This document shows, in pieces, positions 18,674 to 26,855 of a stretch of 64,000 bases of DNA. A program made the translations under genes and the position numbers. Source of the DNA: a virus; IMG/VR virus record IMGVR_UViG_3300044701_001873, positions 43,233-107,232 of that record; one strand, written 5' to 3'. Each line of letters starts with the position of its first letter. Position 1 is the stretch's first letter. The notes below the pieces were generated by a model, which saw nothing but the letters and a program-made list of their open reading frames with translations, was not told the DNA's origin and ran no database searches.

Positions 18674-18853
18674 TTATTTAGATGATGTTTTAAAATCAGT
18701 TTCTGGAGTATATGTTGGGGGATGTAAAGTGCAGTATTCGTTAAAAGTAATTTTCATTTCTTTATTAGTTAATCCACAGTTTCTTGCTGCTTCTGGAAGA
18801 TTCCATTTTGCTGAAAACAACATTTCCATTGATTCTTTTGTTTCTGGACGCAT
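18674..18853 (-). CDS. Small hypothetical protein
   Basis: 59 codons from ATG at 18853 (MRPETKESMEMLFSAKWNLP...), containing NCGLTNKEMKITFNEYC, a helix-turn-helix-like pattern of small and hydrophobic residues. It could be a small DNA-binding or adaptor protein, but the similarity is only structural in flavour. It ends 25 bp before the next start, in the early operon led by the 60-residue gene. Confidence 0.6.
   Translation of the reverse strand: MRPETKESMEMLFSAKWNLPEAARNCGLTNKEMKITFNEYCTLHPPTYTPETDFKTSSK
18675..18681 (-). promoter_or_regulatory. Possible late-promoter variant CTAAATA
   Basis: CTAAATAAA on the minus strand, 27 bp before the 89-residue gene and inside the 3' end of the upstream gene. 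It could give late re-expression of the tRNA/Mom operon. Confidence 0.35.
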
Positions 18854-18914
18854 ATCTTAAAAATCCTTATGTGAAAATTTTTACTGGGAAAATTTTTGCC
18901 CTAAAAAATGAAAA

Positions 18915-19097
18915 TCAAAGTGGATTTGCATATGAGAGAGTTTTTTCATCCAAAGTTGCACGAACGAACTCTAGCACATTCATAAACTCATCAACGGTAT
19001 CACAGGACACTTCTCGTTCTGTCCCCTCACTGGAGTAAATATAAACAGTCCTTTTAAGGGGATCAACCACGCATCGGGTCAAATACTCTTCTTGCAT
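18915..19097 (-). CDS. First gene of the tRNA/Mom operon, hypothetical
   Basis: 60 residues: an N-terminal beta hairpin (RCVVDPLKRTVYIYSSEG) followed by a helix (TVDEFMNVLEFVRAT). It directly follows a sigma70-type promoter, so it is likely expressed early. No family recognised. Confidence 0.65.
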   Translation of the reverse strand: MQEEYLTRCVVDPLKRTVYIYSSEGTEREVSCDTVDEFMNVLEFVRATLDEKTLSYANPL

Positions 19098-19120
19098 AGT
19101 AAAAACGTAACACCGATCCT

Positions 19121-19149
19121 AGTGTAGCACTTTCTTGCTGGGAAGTCAA
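19121..19149 (-). promoter_or_regulatory. Sigma70-type early promoter
   Basis: Minus strand TTGACT, exactly 17 bp, TACACT, placing the start of transcription about 17 bp before the ATG at 19097. The -35 box lies just left of the stop of the glycine-rich fibre gene. It drives the operon that ends with the Mom-like gene. Confidence 0.72.
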
Positions 19150-19157
19150 GGAAATAA

Positions 19158-22100
19158 TTATGCTGGTTGAATAAAGGAAATTGCAACCAATCCATTACCT
19201 CCCCCAAGACCTGAAACGTAAGCAGTTCCATTCCCGATAACACTATTACCACCATATCCTATTATACCATCATAAACAACTCCCGGAGAAGTTCCTATTG
19301 CAACAAAATTATCTAAAGCAGAAACTAGTGGATTTATATAATTAGATCCTCCACCACCTCCACCGCCACCAGCGTTATTTCCAGCGCCACCACCTCCTCC
19401 TCCATAATAACCTGCCCCACCTGCACCACCACAGTCTGTAGGAATAGGTGATGTAATATATGGATCTAGATTTCTAGAACTTCCACCACCAGATCCTCTT
19501 ATCCATCCACCAGTTGCATTTGCTCCATATAATGGAACTGATGTTGTATCAGCAACAGGAGAATTTGCACCTCTCCCGCCAGTCAAAAATCCCGATACCT
19601 CAGCAGTATCCCAAAAAAAACCTGCTTCTCCTGGGTTTAGACCAGAACCGAGATTAAATCCACCAGCACCTCCAGAGATAAGAGTTCCTCCACCACCTCC
19701 TGGTCCAGAGTTAAGACCACCTAAACCAGAAAATCCTGGACCACCAGCGCCTCCTCCTCCAGCACCTCCAACTCCACCGGAAGTAGTAGCATTAATAGAA
19801 GCACCACCTCCTCCGCCACCACCTCCGGCGATCAATAAAGGAGTTAATATTCCACCTAGATTATAAAAAATTCCACTATAACCACCACCAGAACCACCAC
19901 AACCTCCTGTTATAATGGAGAATTTTTGAGATCTAGCAGCTCTTAATCCAATAGTAATGGCAGTCCAAGGTTCTCCTCCCCCACCAACATTAAAGGTTGT
20001 TGGATTTTCTGAAGTCCCTGGTATTGTTAATCTATAAGCAGACATAAAGGATGCTTCATTATTTCCATTATTATCAGTTCCGACTCTAACATTAACCGCA
20101 CTAATGAAATTTGCAGGAACTCCTGTTGGTGTAATACTTACATTATCTAAAAATCCAAGAGCAATAGCAGTATCACCTGCCAATAATCCTGTAATGTTTG
20201 GTGGATCTGGGTTTCCTGTTCCAGTTGCTATTGTTGAGGTTGGTGGGCTTGCAGGATCAAATCCCCTAAAAACTAAACAAGCGTGAGCAACACCAGCAGG
20301 ATCTCCATCACCGGCACCGCCATCAATGGCCCCTGCTGGAGTTAATCCTGTTATTAAAGTTTCTCCTGCTGCTAATATTTTATATGATAATTGATAAGAA
20401 ACATTATCATTACCAACACTTGAACTAATCCCAATAAAACCAGGTGGTGGATTTAAAGTTCCTCCATCAGCAACTGAAGAGCAAAATACAATGTCCCCTG
20501 CAGCAGACCCTAACGGAAGAGGAAGTTGGGTTAAAGCACCAGAACTTTGTAGACTGGGTCTTAATGCAACAGTGATTGCTGTGTATGGATTGGTTCCCGA
20601 AACTGTGAAGGATGCTGGGTTTTCAATACCAGTATTAGGTCTTATTCTATAAGCAGTCATTATAGATGCTTCATTAGCTCCATTTGCATCTGTTCCAACT
20701 CTAATATCACCACCACTAACATAACCAGTTGGAAGTGTAGATGGAATTTGACTTACATTATCTAAAAATCCAAATGCAACTGCCATATATCCACCAATAT
20801 TCAAATTTGTTGTTGCTGGAGGATCTGGGTTTCCTGTTGCAGAAGATACTGCACTGATAAATGGGTTAAGTGTGTCTACATTACTAAAAGACATTGCGAA
20901 ATGCGCAACCCCTGCCGGTTCTCCATTAGCAATCCCAGTAAGCCCACTATCAATAATTCCCTCTGTCGATAAGTTGGTTATAGTTTCTGCTAATGAAGAC
21001 ACTCTTCTCCAGGACAACCTATAAGAAGCAGTATTTGTTGCATTGGCATTAGATATGTTTGCGTATGGAGTCGTAGTTATACCATCAAATGCCGATGGAA
21101 GATTTAAAGGTAAGGTAGATCCATCAGCAACTGAGGCAACTAAAAGAAAATCTCCCACTTGAGTGTTTGTTGGTAAAGGTAATGTTGATGAGGGTGGGGT
21201 TATAGTCTTTTGGGGTCTTAATGCTAATGTAAATGAACTATAATTATCATTGTTATCAACTGTAAATTGGTCAGGATTTTCCAATCCACTAGCAGTTAAA
21301 AGCCTGAATGCAGACATAATAGTCACTTCATCATTGTTTGGATTTGCTGGGTCTATAGCATCTGCTATTTGACTTATTGATGGTGAATAACCAGTAGGAC
21401 TGGCAGTAACATTTGCACCAACATCGTCTAAAAATCCAAATGCAACTGACATACAACCAACACTATCCACAGTAACATCTGGTAACAGTATATTAGTTGA
21501 AATGGGAGCATTATTAATAGGAGCGGCAGTTTCAATAATTGGATTTGTTGCAGATACTCCCCTAAAAACCATAGCAAGGTGAGCAACATTTCTTACACCA
21601 GCACCGGTGCCGTTAGTGTCCTGCAAACCAGTAATCTCAGTGTCTGGAACTGCTCCCATCACTTTATATGATAGCGTATAACTTGCTGCTGTTGCATCAA
21701 GGTTAATAAATGTGTATCCTGTAGGTATAATTACAGCATTTTGATCTGCAGCAGATGCTATTATAACAATGTCTCCTTCCTGAGTTGCTGGTAAAGTTAA
21801 AGAAGTTACAGTAGTTCCAGAAACTGAACCAACAAAAGTAATCGTAGAAACTGATAAAGAACTTGAAGAAGAAGACGTTCCTCTGAGAGCAATTGTATTA
21901 TAGGTTGGGGCACTTGAAGCAGATTCTCCTCCAACAAATTCAATAGTAGAAGTGTTTTGGGCTGTATATTCATCTGAAGGTATTGTATAATAAGTTGGAT
22001 TTCCTCCACCACCACCCGATCTTATAGTAAGAGCAGTAATGCCCAAATCAGAAACCGGAATAGACGCAGAAACGTATCCACCTCCACCACCGGCACCACT

Positions 22101-22298
22101 GGTTCCAAAATAACAAGAACCAGAAGCTCCTCCACCACCCCATACTTGAGCGGTAATATTAGAAACTCCGGTAGGAATAAGAAAATTACTTTCTACGAAA
22201 GGAATTACTGTAGTTAATGGTTTAGCATTTCCTGTGGTGGGAAATTCATTACTCAAAAAAGTTCCACCACCAGTGAATAACATCTGAATAATAGACAT
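19158..22298 (-). CDS. Glycine-rich tail fibre with three internal repeats
   Basis: 1,046 residues. A glycine-rich domain begins at about residue 50 (QVWGGGGASG) and resumes near residue 795 (GGCGGSGGGYSG) to the C-terminus with long poly-Gly runs and NAGGGGGGGGSNY. Between them (about 155-790) lie three tandem repeats of 200 or so residues. Each carries VAHxxMxF, a VAFGFLDNV-like phrase and a closing ALRP. Glycine-rich fibre tips of this type (polyglycine sandwich) bind host surface receptors in other T4-like phages. The glycine-rich domain therefore looks interrupted by an inserted triplication. It follows directly after the 829-residue structural gene (2-bp gap). Confidence 0.8.
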   Translation of the reverse strand: MSIIQMLFTGGGTFLSNEFPTTGNAKPLTTVIPFVESNFLIPTGVSNITAQVWGGGGASGSCYFGTSGAGGGGGYVSASIPVSDLGITALTIRSGGGGGNPTYYTIPSDEYTAQNTSTIEFVGGESASSAPTYNTIALRGTSSSSSSLSVSTITFVGSVSGTTVTSLTLPATQEGDIVIIASAADQNAVIIPTGYTFINLDATAASYTLSYKVMGAVPDTEITGLQDTNGTGAGVRNVAHLAMVFRGVSATNPIIETAAPINNAPISTNILLPDVTVDSVGCMSVAFGFLDDVGANVTASPTGYSPSISQIADAIDPANPNNDEVTIMSAFRLLTASGLENPDQFTVDNNDNYSSFTLALRPQKTITPPSSTLPLPTNTQVGDFLLVASVADGSTLPLNLPSAFDGITTTPYANISNANATNTASYRLSWRRVSSLAETITNLSTEGIIDSGLTGIANGEPAGVAHFAMSFSNVDTLNPFISAVSSATGNPDPPATTNLNIGGYMAVAFGFLDNVSQIPSTLPTGYVSGGDIRVGTDANGANEASIMTAYRIRPNTGIENPASFTVSGTNPYTAITVALRPSLQSSGALTQLPLPLGSAAGDIVFCSSVADGGTLNPPPGFIGISSSVGNDNVSYQLSYKILAAGETLITGLTPAGAIDGGAGDGDPAGVAHACLVFRGFDPASPPTSTIATGTGNPDPPNITGLLAGDTAIALGFLDNVSITPTGVPANFISAVNVRVGTDNNGNNEASFMSAYRLTIPGTSENPTTFNVGGGGEPWTAITIGLRAARSQKFSIITGGCGGSGGGYSGIFYNLGGILTPLLIAGGGGGGGGASINATTSGGVGGAGGGGAGGPGFSGLGGLNSGPGGGGGTLISGGAGGFNLGSGLNPGEAGFFWDTAEVSGFLTGGRGANSPVADTTSVPLYGANATGGWIRGSGGGSSRNLDPYITSPIPTDCGGAGGAGYYGGGGGGAGNNAGGGGGGGGSNYINPLVSALDNFVAIGTSPGVVYDGIIGYGGNSVIGNGTAYVSGLGGGNGLVAISFIQPA

Positions 22299-22300
22299 AA

Positions 22301-24790
22301 TTATAGACCAACTCCAGAAATTAAAAATGTATTAGTAAACCCTGGACCAGAGGCTTGCCTATCCACACATAATAAAGTCGCAATACCATTTCTAGATAAG
22401 TTTCTATTTGATGATGTATTACTATTTTGAGCACCTAAAATGAGAGTAGATCCTCCGGTCAAAATACTGATTGTGACAGTATTTCTATTTACGATTGTAA
22501 CTGCATCTCCGACTTGAAAATCTCCATTCTGTATAGTAATATTACTAAGAACTATTCTAGATTTACCGACATCTGCTGATGTAATAGCTGCAGGAGCTGC
22601 TTCTGGTATTGGATCTCTTGGAGGAATTGCTCTGAAATTACCATTTAAATCAGATAATGTTCTAGTTGATGGGCTATATTTCAATCCCCCCGCATACATT
22701 GTTGCCGCAATAGCAACTCCACTCAACGCTCCATCTACATCTTCAGTAGGAACTCCGGGTAAATAAAATTCTCTAGTATCTGTAAGGGGGTCAACTGCTG
22801 TGATAGCAATACCAGTAGTTCCTCCAATAGCAGAAAGAGAAAATTCTGACCAACTTATACCAATTCCAGTGTTGTTAAAATATGTGCTTCCAGTTGCGAT
22901 TAAAACCTGAGCTTCAGAACCAATAAAACCACCACCAAATTGACCAAATGGGGACAGTGCTGCAATTGTCAAAATTCCAACTTGACCTAATGGAGACCCA
23001 TCAGTAGTTCCTAAAGCAAGATTTGTAATTCTTGCATTATCAATTGTTGCAATTCCAATTGTTGCAATTCCAATTGTTGCAATTCCAGTTGTAGGAACAA
23101 TTAAATTTTGAACTGAACCAAACCCAATCGTAGCAACACCTATATTTGCTGCAGTAATAGTTGCATAACCAATCGTTGCTATTCCAGAAGGTAGATTTAA
23201 ATTAGTAACATTAAGATTAGGAACAGTAGCCACTCCACTCACATAAAGGTCATTTAGAGTGGATAGACCACTAACTCTCAACCTTTGCAAGATTCCTACT
23301 TCTTCCAAAGAAGAAGTTGTAACAGAAGATCCGACTGTCGATATACTCAGAACAGTATTTCCGTCTATTTTATATACCTTATCAATTGGGAAAATATTAA
23401 TATTTTCTGAGGATCTTAAAGAATCGGTTATATAATTATACGCAAATCTCTTCTGACTTGCTCCAATACCAATTTCAATTCCAGCATCATTTAGTAAAAA
23501 ACTATCAGATATTGTAGTCGCAATTCCAACTCTAGCATCGGCAATCATAACAACGCTAGAATAGATCTGTGTGGTTCCACCATCTACATAGAGGTCCCCT
23601 TTAATTCTTACAATTCCAGTATCATCACCAACAACTGCAGGATCGATTATAATTTCTTGAGGTCCACTTATAATTCCAGTCGTTGAAAATCCTAGAGCAC
23701 CAATAAAGACACCATCTGCAGTTGTCTCAAGTTTCTTAACATTATCATAGTATAGTTCTACTGCACCATTAGTTGTAAAGACTGCGTAATTTTCTGTTAA
23801 TGAAGTATCTTTAAACTCAATATTATCACCAGCAATTACTAAGTTACCCGTTGTATTATTTTCAAGTATATAACTATTGTTTGTTACTGGATCATGATAT
23901 ATTGAAAGATCACTTGAGACTCCGACAGTTATTTTAGAATCATCTGGAAGAGATAATGTTCCTGCAATTCCAGCATTGCCATTTACATAAAAACGATATT
24001 GTTCATCAATAATATCCGTTGCAATTCCAAGAGATGTAGTAGAAGAATATGCACCTACATACACTTCACCCTTCACAGGCGCAATATGAATGTCTGCAGT
24101 ATCAAGATTTGCGGTTAAGACATTATATTCTCCTGTAGTTCCCAGTCCAATCGGATACCCTTTGAGCGTAAAGCTATTATAATCTCCAAGGTCTGAACTG
24201 TATTCACCTTCTTTACGAGTATCCAGTCGAATAATTCCACCAACTCGACTTGTATCTACGGTTCCAACTTGTTCTACGTTTGCTGCGAGATCAACTAACA
24301 ACCCATCAACTTCGGTAAAAAGACCTGAAGAAACTGTGTTACCTAATCCAGAAAAGAATATGCCAGAGTCTGTAGGAGAAACTAAAGGTCCTGTTCCTAT
24401 GACACCACCAATTAGAATATCACCCTCACCTTCAGTGACAAGATGCATTTCTGCTAATGGAACTGTTGTTCCTACACCAATTCTTCCATCATTTTTAATA
24501 TTAAAGTATGGTGTAGTGGGAGGATCATTCTGATCTGCAAGATCTTTATTATCAATTAAAAGAACATCTCCAGTCCCCTTTTGAATGATTCTAACTGCAG
24601 GAAAAGGATCTCTAGATACAATATGAACTCTTGCATTGACTGCTTGAGAAGTTCCTATTCCGACAGTTCCTGTCTCATTGTCAACATTAAAGAAGACATC
24701 CTGTGTTGCTGCCGGTAGTGGATCGGGGGGAGCATCTTCTGGAACAAGTTGTTGTTCCAATAGCATAGCAAGATATTCTTCTTCATTCAT
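22301..24790 (-). CDS. Structural / tail-fibre protein
   Basis: 829 residues. It starts with a short acidic helix (NEEEYLAMLLEQQL), then a beta-rich body with repeating GIGTS, VGVGTT and TIGIATIGIATI units, the last encoded by a short in-frame DNA repeat near 23040-23090. The C-terminal part carries VGDAVTIVNRNTVTISI followed by a small jelly-like domain. The same GIGT phraseology occurs in the two giant fibre proteins, so these genes share modules. Probably a virion fibre or adaptor; no enzyme motif. Confidence 0.75.
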   Translation of the reverse strand: MNEEEYLAMLLEQQLVPEDAPPDPLPAATQDVFFNVDNETGTVGIGTSQAVNARVHIVSRDPFPAVRIIQKGTGDVLLIDNKDLADQNDPPTTPYFNIKNDGRIGVGTTVPLAEMHLVTEGEGDILIGGVIGTGPLVSPTDSGIFFSGLGNTVSSGLFTEVDGLLVDLAANVEQVGTVDTSRVGGIIRLDTRKEGEYSSDLGDYNSFTLKGYPIGLGTTGEYNVLTANLDTADIHIAPVKGEVYVGAYSSTTSLGIATDIIDEQYRFYVNGNAGIAGTLSLPDDSKITVGVSSDLSIYHDPVTNNSYILENNTTGNLVIAGDNIEFKDTSLTENYAVFTTNGAVELYYDNVKKLETTADGVFIGALGFSTTGIISGPQEIIIDPAVVGDDTGIVRIKGDLYVDGGTTQIYSSVVMIADARVGIATTISDSFLLNDAGIEIGIGASQKRFAYNYITDSLRSSENINIFPIDKVYKIDGNTVLSISTVGSSVTTSSLEEVGILQRLRVSGLSTLNDLYVSGVATVPNLNVTNLNLPSGIATIGYATITAANIGVATIGFGSVQNLIVPTTGIATIGIATIGIATIDNARITNLALGTTDGSPLGQVGILTIAALSPFGQFGGGFIGSEAQVLIATGSTYFNNTGIGISWSEFSLSAIGGTTGIAITAVDPLTDTREFYLPGVPTEDVDGALSGVAIAATMYAGGLKYSPSTRTLSDLNGNFRAIPPRDPIPEAAPAAITSADVGKSRIVLSNITIQNGDFQVGDAVTIVNRNTVTISILTGGSTLILGAQNSNTSSNRNLSRNGIATLLCVDRQASGPGFTNTFLISGVGL

Positions 24791-24801
24791 AATTTAATTC
24801 C

Positions 24802-25470
24802 TTAAAATGACAACCATTGATTTGGGTGAGGCAGTGTCTGATGATATAATTTATATTCTTCTTTTAAACAGAGTTTAATGTCACCTGCTATTACATATCT
24901 ATCAGTTAAATTATCCTTCTTTAAAGTTGAGTGAATTAATTTACTGGGAAATATAACAACCGTTCCTTCGTGAGGGGTAATTGTATAATAATCACAGTTG
25001 TATCGATTAAACTTCCTAATCAAATTATATTTATTACTGGTTTCAAAGAGTGCATCTGAAACCTCATTCAAGTTTTCTTTGTTATGAACACAGAATTTAT
25101 CCGAAGATTGATCGGAAGAAATATAATAACAAAAAGAAATATCAGATGCATTATGAGTATGTGGTTTTAATTGAGGTATATCTTTATTATGATATCCAAT
25201 CCAAGATTTAGTAATATGAAAACTTAATTTATGGGAATCAACTTCCATCAAATCAAGATACTTAGTAACAGATCTTTTTAATGACTCAAAGAAAAATTTA
25301 TAGTTTGGATTTAAATGAAGAGCACATCTCCCGGAGTTTTCGGGAGTCTCATTTTCATATCCATTAAACCAAAGAGTTTTAAGTTCTTCAAAGTATTTGG
25401 TTTTAAATTCTTGATGAACGTCTATTTCGTCTTGGGCAACAACTATGGGAAAAACTTCGTGGATCTTCAT
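24802..25470 (-). CDS. 2-oxoglutarate/Fe(II)-dependent oxygenase-like protein
   Basis: 222 residues. The central motif HTHNASDISFCYYIS (105-118) supplies the first metal-binding histidine region. GTVVIFPSKLIHSTLKKD (169-186) supplies the distal His180, and Arg191 would bind the 2-oxoglutarate carboxylate. This is the double-stranded beta-helix pattern of the putative 2OG-Fe(II) oxygenases common in cyanophages. The substrate is unknown; its place between virion genes suggests modification of structural proteins or of surface glycans, but that is inference. Confidence 0.72.
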   Translation of the reverse strand: MKIHEVFPIVVAQDEIDVHQEFKTKYFEELKTLWFNGYENETPENSGRCALHLNPNYKFFFESLKRSVTKYLDLMEVDSHKLSFHITKSWIGYHNKDIPQLKPHTHNASDISFCYYISSDQSSDKFCVHNKENLNEVSDALFETSNKYNLIRKFNRYNCDYYTITPHEGTVVIFPSKLIHSTLKKDNLTDRYVIAGDIKLCLKEEYKLYHQTLPHPNQWLSF

Positions 25471-25473
25471 AAA

Positions 25474-26262
25474 TCAAGTATTAATATTATATTCACCATT
25501 ATCTCCTGGATATTCATCAGGCGTCAATCCTTCATATTCGGGAATGAGTTTGTCACCATCAACTCTTTCTGCATAGATTGTGTAGAAACAATCAATTGGC
25601 AAACCACCATTTGATTGGAGATAAACTTTTTCATTATCCCAACTCTTTACGATTACACTTTGGTGAGAACCAATTGGAGTCAATGTAACTGTGATATTTT
25701 TAGTATCTACAAAATCTTTCCAGTATTCTGGAAGTTCGATTGTGGTTTTATTTTTAACTCTACCTCGAATATAAACATCATTGGAAGGACTTTCTGGACA
25801 AGTGTGTCTCAGTCTCCAACCTTCTTTTGATGGATGGGGAATATCAAAGTTTTTCTTATTAGATAAACGATGTCCACCACAATGAGAAACAACATCACCC
25901 TGTGCTCTAATATTGCCCCCTGCGAAAATATTAGTTCCTGCAGTAATATTTCTGGAAACATCTAAATGATTAAAAATAGCAGCATTTCCTTTGACTGCAA
26001 GAGAGTATGGAGAATTATTGACTCCTCCACAAGCAGCTAAATTTCCAGGAATTACGCAGGGGGGTGAATCTCTATTCTTATTTGGGCCAATCATTACAGT
26101 TGCCCAAATAGAAGGAAATGCTGTAGCGTTCCCAAAAATAGCAGGACCTTCAGCAAACATAGATCCACGAATTTCTGCTGGACCTCTTCCTAAAATTTCA
26201 GGTTTTCCAAATCCAAGGAAAAATCTTTTTCCTATAGCAATATCATCGAAAGAAAATGCCAT
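25474..26262 (-). CDS. Baseplate/tail spike-type structural protein
   Basis: 262 residues. The N-terminal half is a beta-repeat (GRGPAEIRGSMFAEGPAIFG; AGTNIFAGGNIRAQGDV). The C-terminal half has a motif with KKNFDIPHPSKEGWRLRHTC and GRVKNKTTIELPEYW, a domain seen at the ends of several phage tail proteins that often sits after a beta-helix. It is in an operon with the gp5-like and spike-like genes, with 9-bp spacing to the next. Likely part of the central spike complex. Confidence 0.65.
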   Translation of the reverse strand: MAFSFDDIAIGKRFFLGFGKPEILGRGPAEIRGSMFAEGPAIFGNATAFPSIWATVMIGPNKNRDSPPCVIPGNLAACGGVNNSPYSLAVKGNAAIFNHLDVSRNITAGTNIFAGGNIRAQGDVVSHCGGHRLSNKKNFDIPHPSKEGWRLRHTCPESPSNDVYIRGRVKNKTTIELPEYWKDFVDTKNITVTLTPIGSHQSVIVKSWDNEKVYLQSNGGLPIDCFYTIYAERVDGDKLIPEYEGLTPDEYPGDNGEYNINT

Positions 26263-26270
26263 TTTCTATA

Positions 26271-26855
26271 TTAAACTACAAAGTTTCCTTTATTATGTAT
26301 CTTTGCAATTTTAGATGGATATTTAGATTTTTTAATTTTACAAGCTCCTGTAGCACAATCAGCTAGACCTGCATAAATGTCCATAGAAGCATCTGCTACT
26401 ATTTGCATCGATCCAGAAGAAAAGAACTTACAGACAGAGTCAGCATTCAATCTAATATTCTTAGAGTTTAATGTAATATCTTCGTTAGACTCTAAAAGAA
26501 TTGTTCCAGTTTTATTACTACCGCCTTTAGCAATCAATTGTATATTTTCAGCATCAAGTTTAATTCTTCCATTTTTTGCTTTTAAAACAATATCACCATT
26601 AATTGCTTCAAAATAAATTGAATTTGAATTATATGGAATATCATCACCTGCCTTAACATTAAATGCTCCAGGGCATCTGAGGATCGTCCATCCAGTTCTA
26701 TGAGCATCTGCATCCATTGTCATATAATGTCGATAGTCATATCCACTACGAACCATATAAGCAGATAGAACATTATCGTTATGAATATGTCCTCTCTTAG
26801 TTTCGCTATCCTTTGTCCCTTTTCTATGGGCGTGATAATTTTTCTTTTCTGCCAT
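26271..26855 (-). CDS. gp5-C-like central spike (beta-helix) protein
   Basis: 194 residues. The middle is a series of short strands of the VgrG / T4 gp5 C-terminal type: GDIVLKAKNGRIKLDAENIQ, TILLESNEDITLNSKNIRLN, MQIVADASMDIYAG. That pattern forms the triple-stranded needle that tips T4-like tails. The N-terminus has several histidines (NYHAHRKGT, RGHIHND) that could bind metal. The stop-start overlap with the upstream gp5-like gene is 1 bp, so the spike seems to be a separate gene here, whereas in T4 it is fused to gp5. Confidence 0.68.
   Translation of the reverse strand: MAEKKNYHAHRKGTKDSETKRGHIHNDNVLSAYMVRSGYDYRHYMTMDADAHRTGWTILRCPGAFNVKAGDDIPYNSNSIYFEAINGDIVLKAKNGRIKLDAENIQLIAKGGSNKTGTILLESNEDITLNSKNIRLNADSVCKFFSSGSMQIVADASMDIYAGLADCATGACKIKKSKYPSKIAKIHNKGNFVV

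Noticed and set aside
18854-18914. AAAATTTTT inverted repeat near 18880-18896 as terminator
   Set aside because: The repeat is AT-only and imperfect, lacks a GC stem, and the operon continues downstream.
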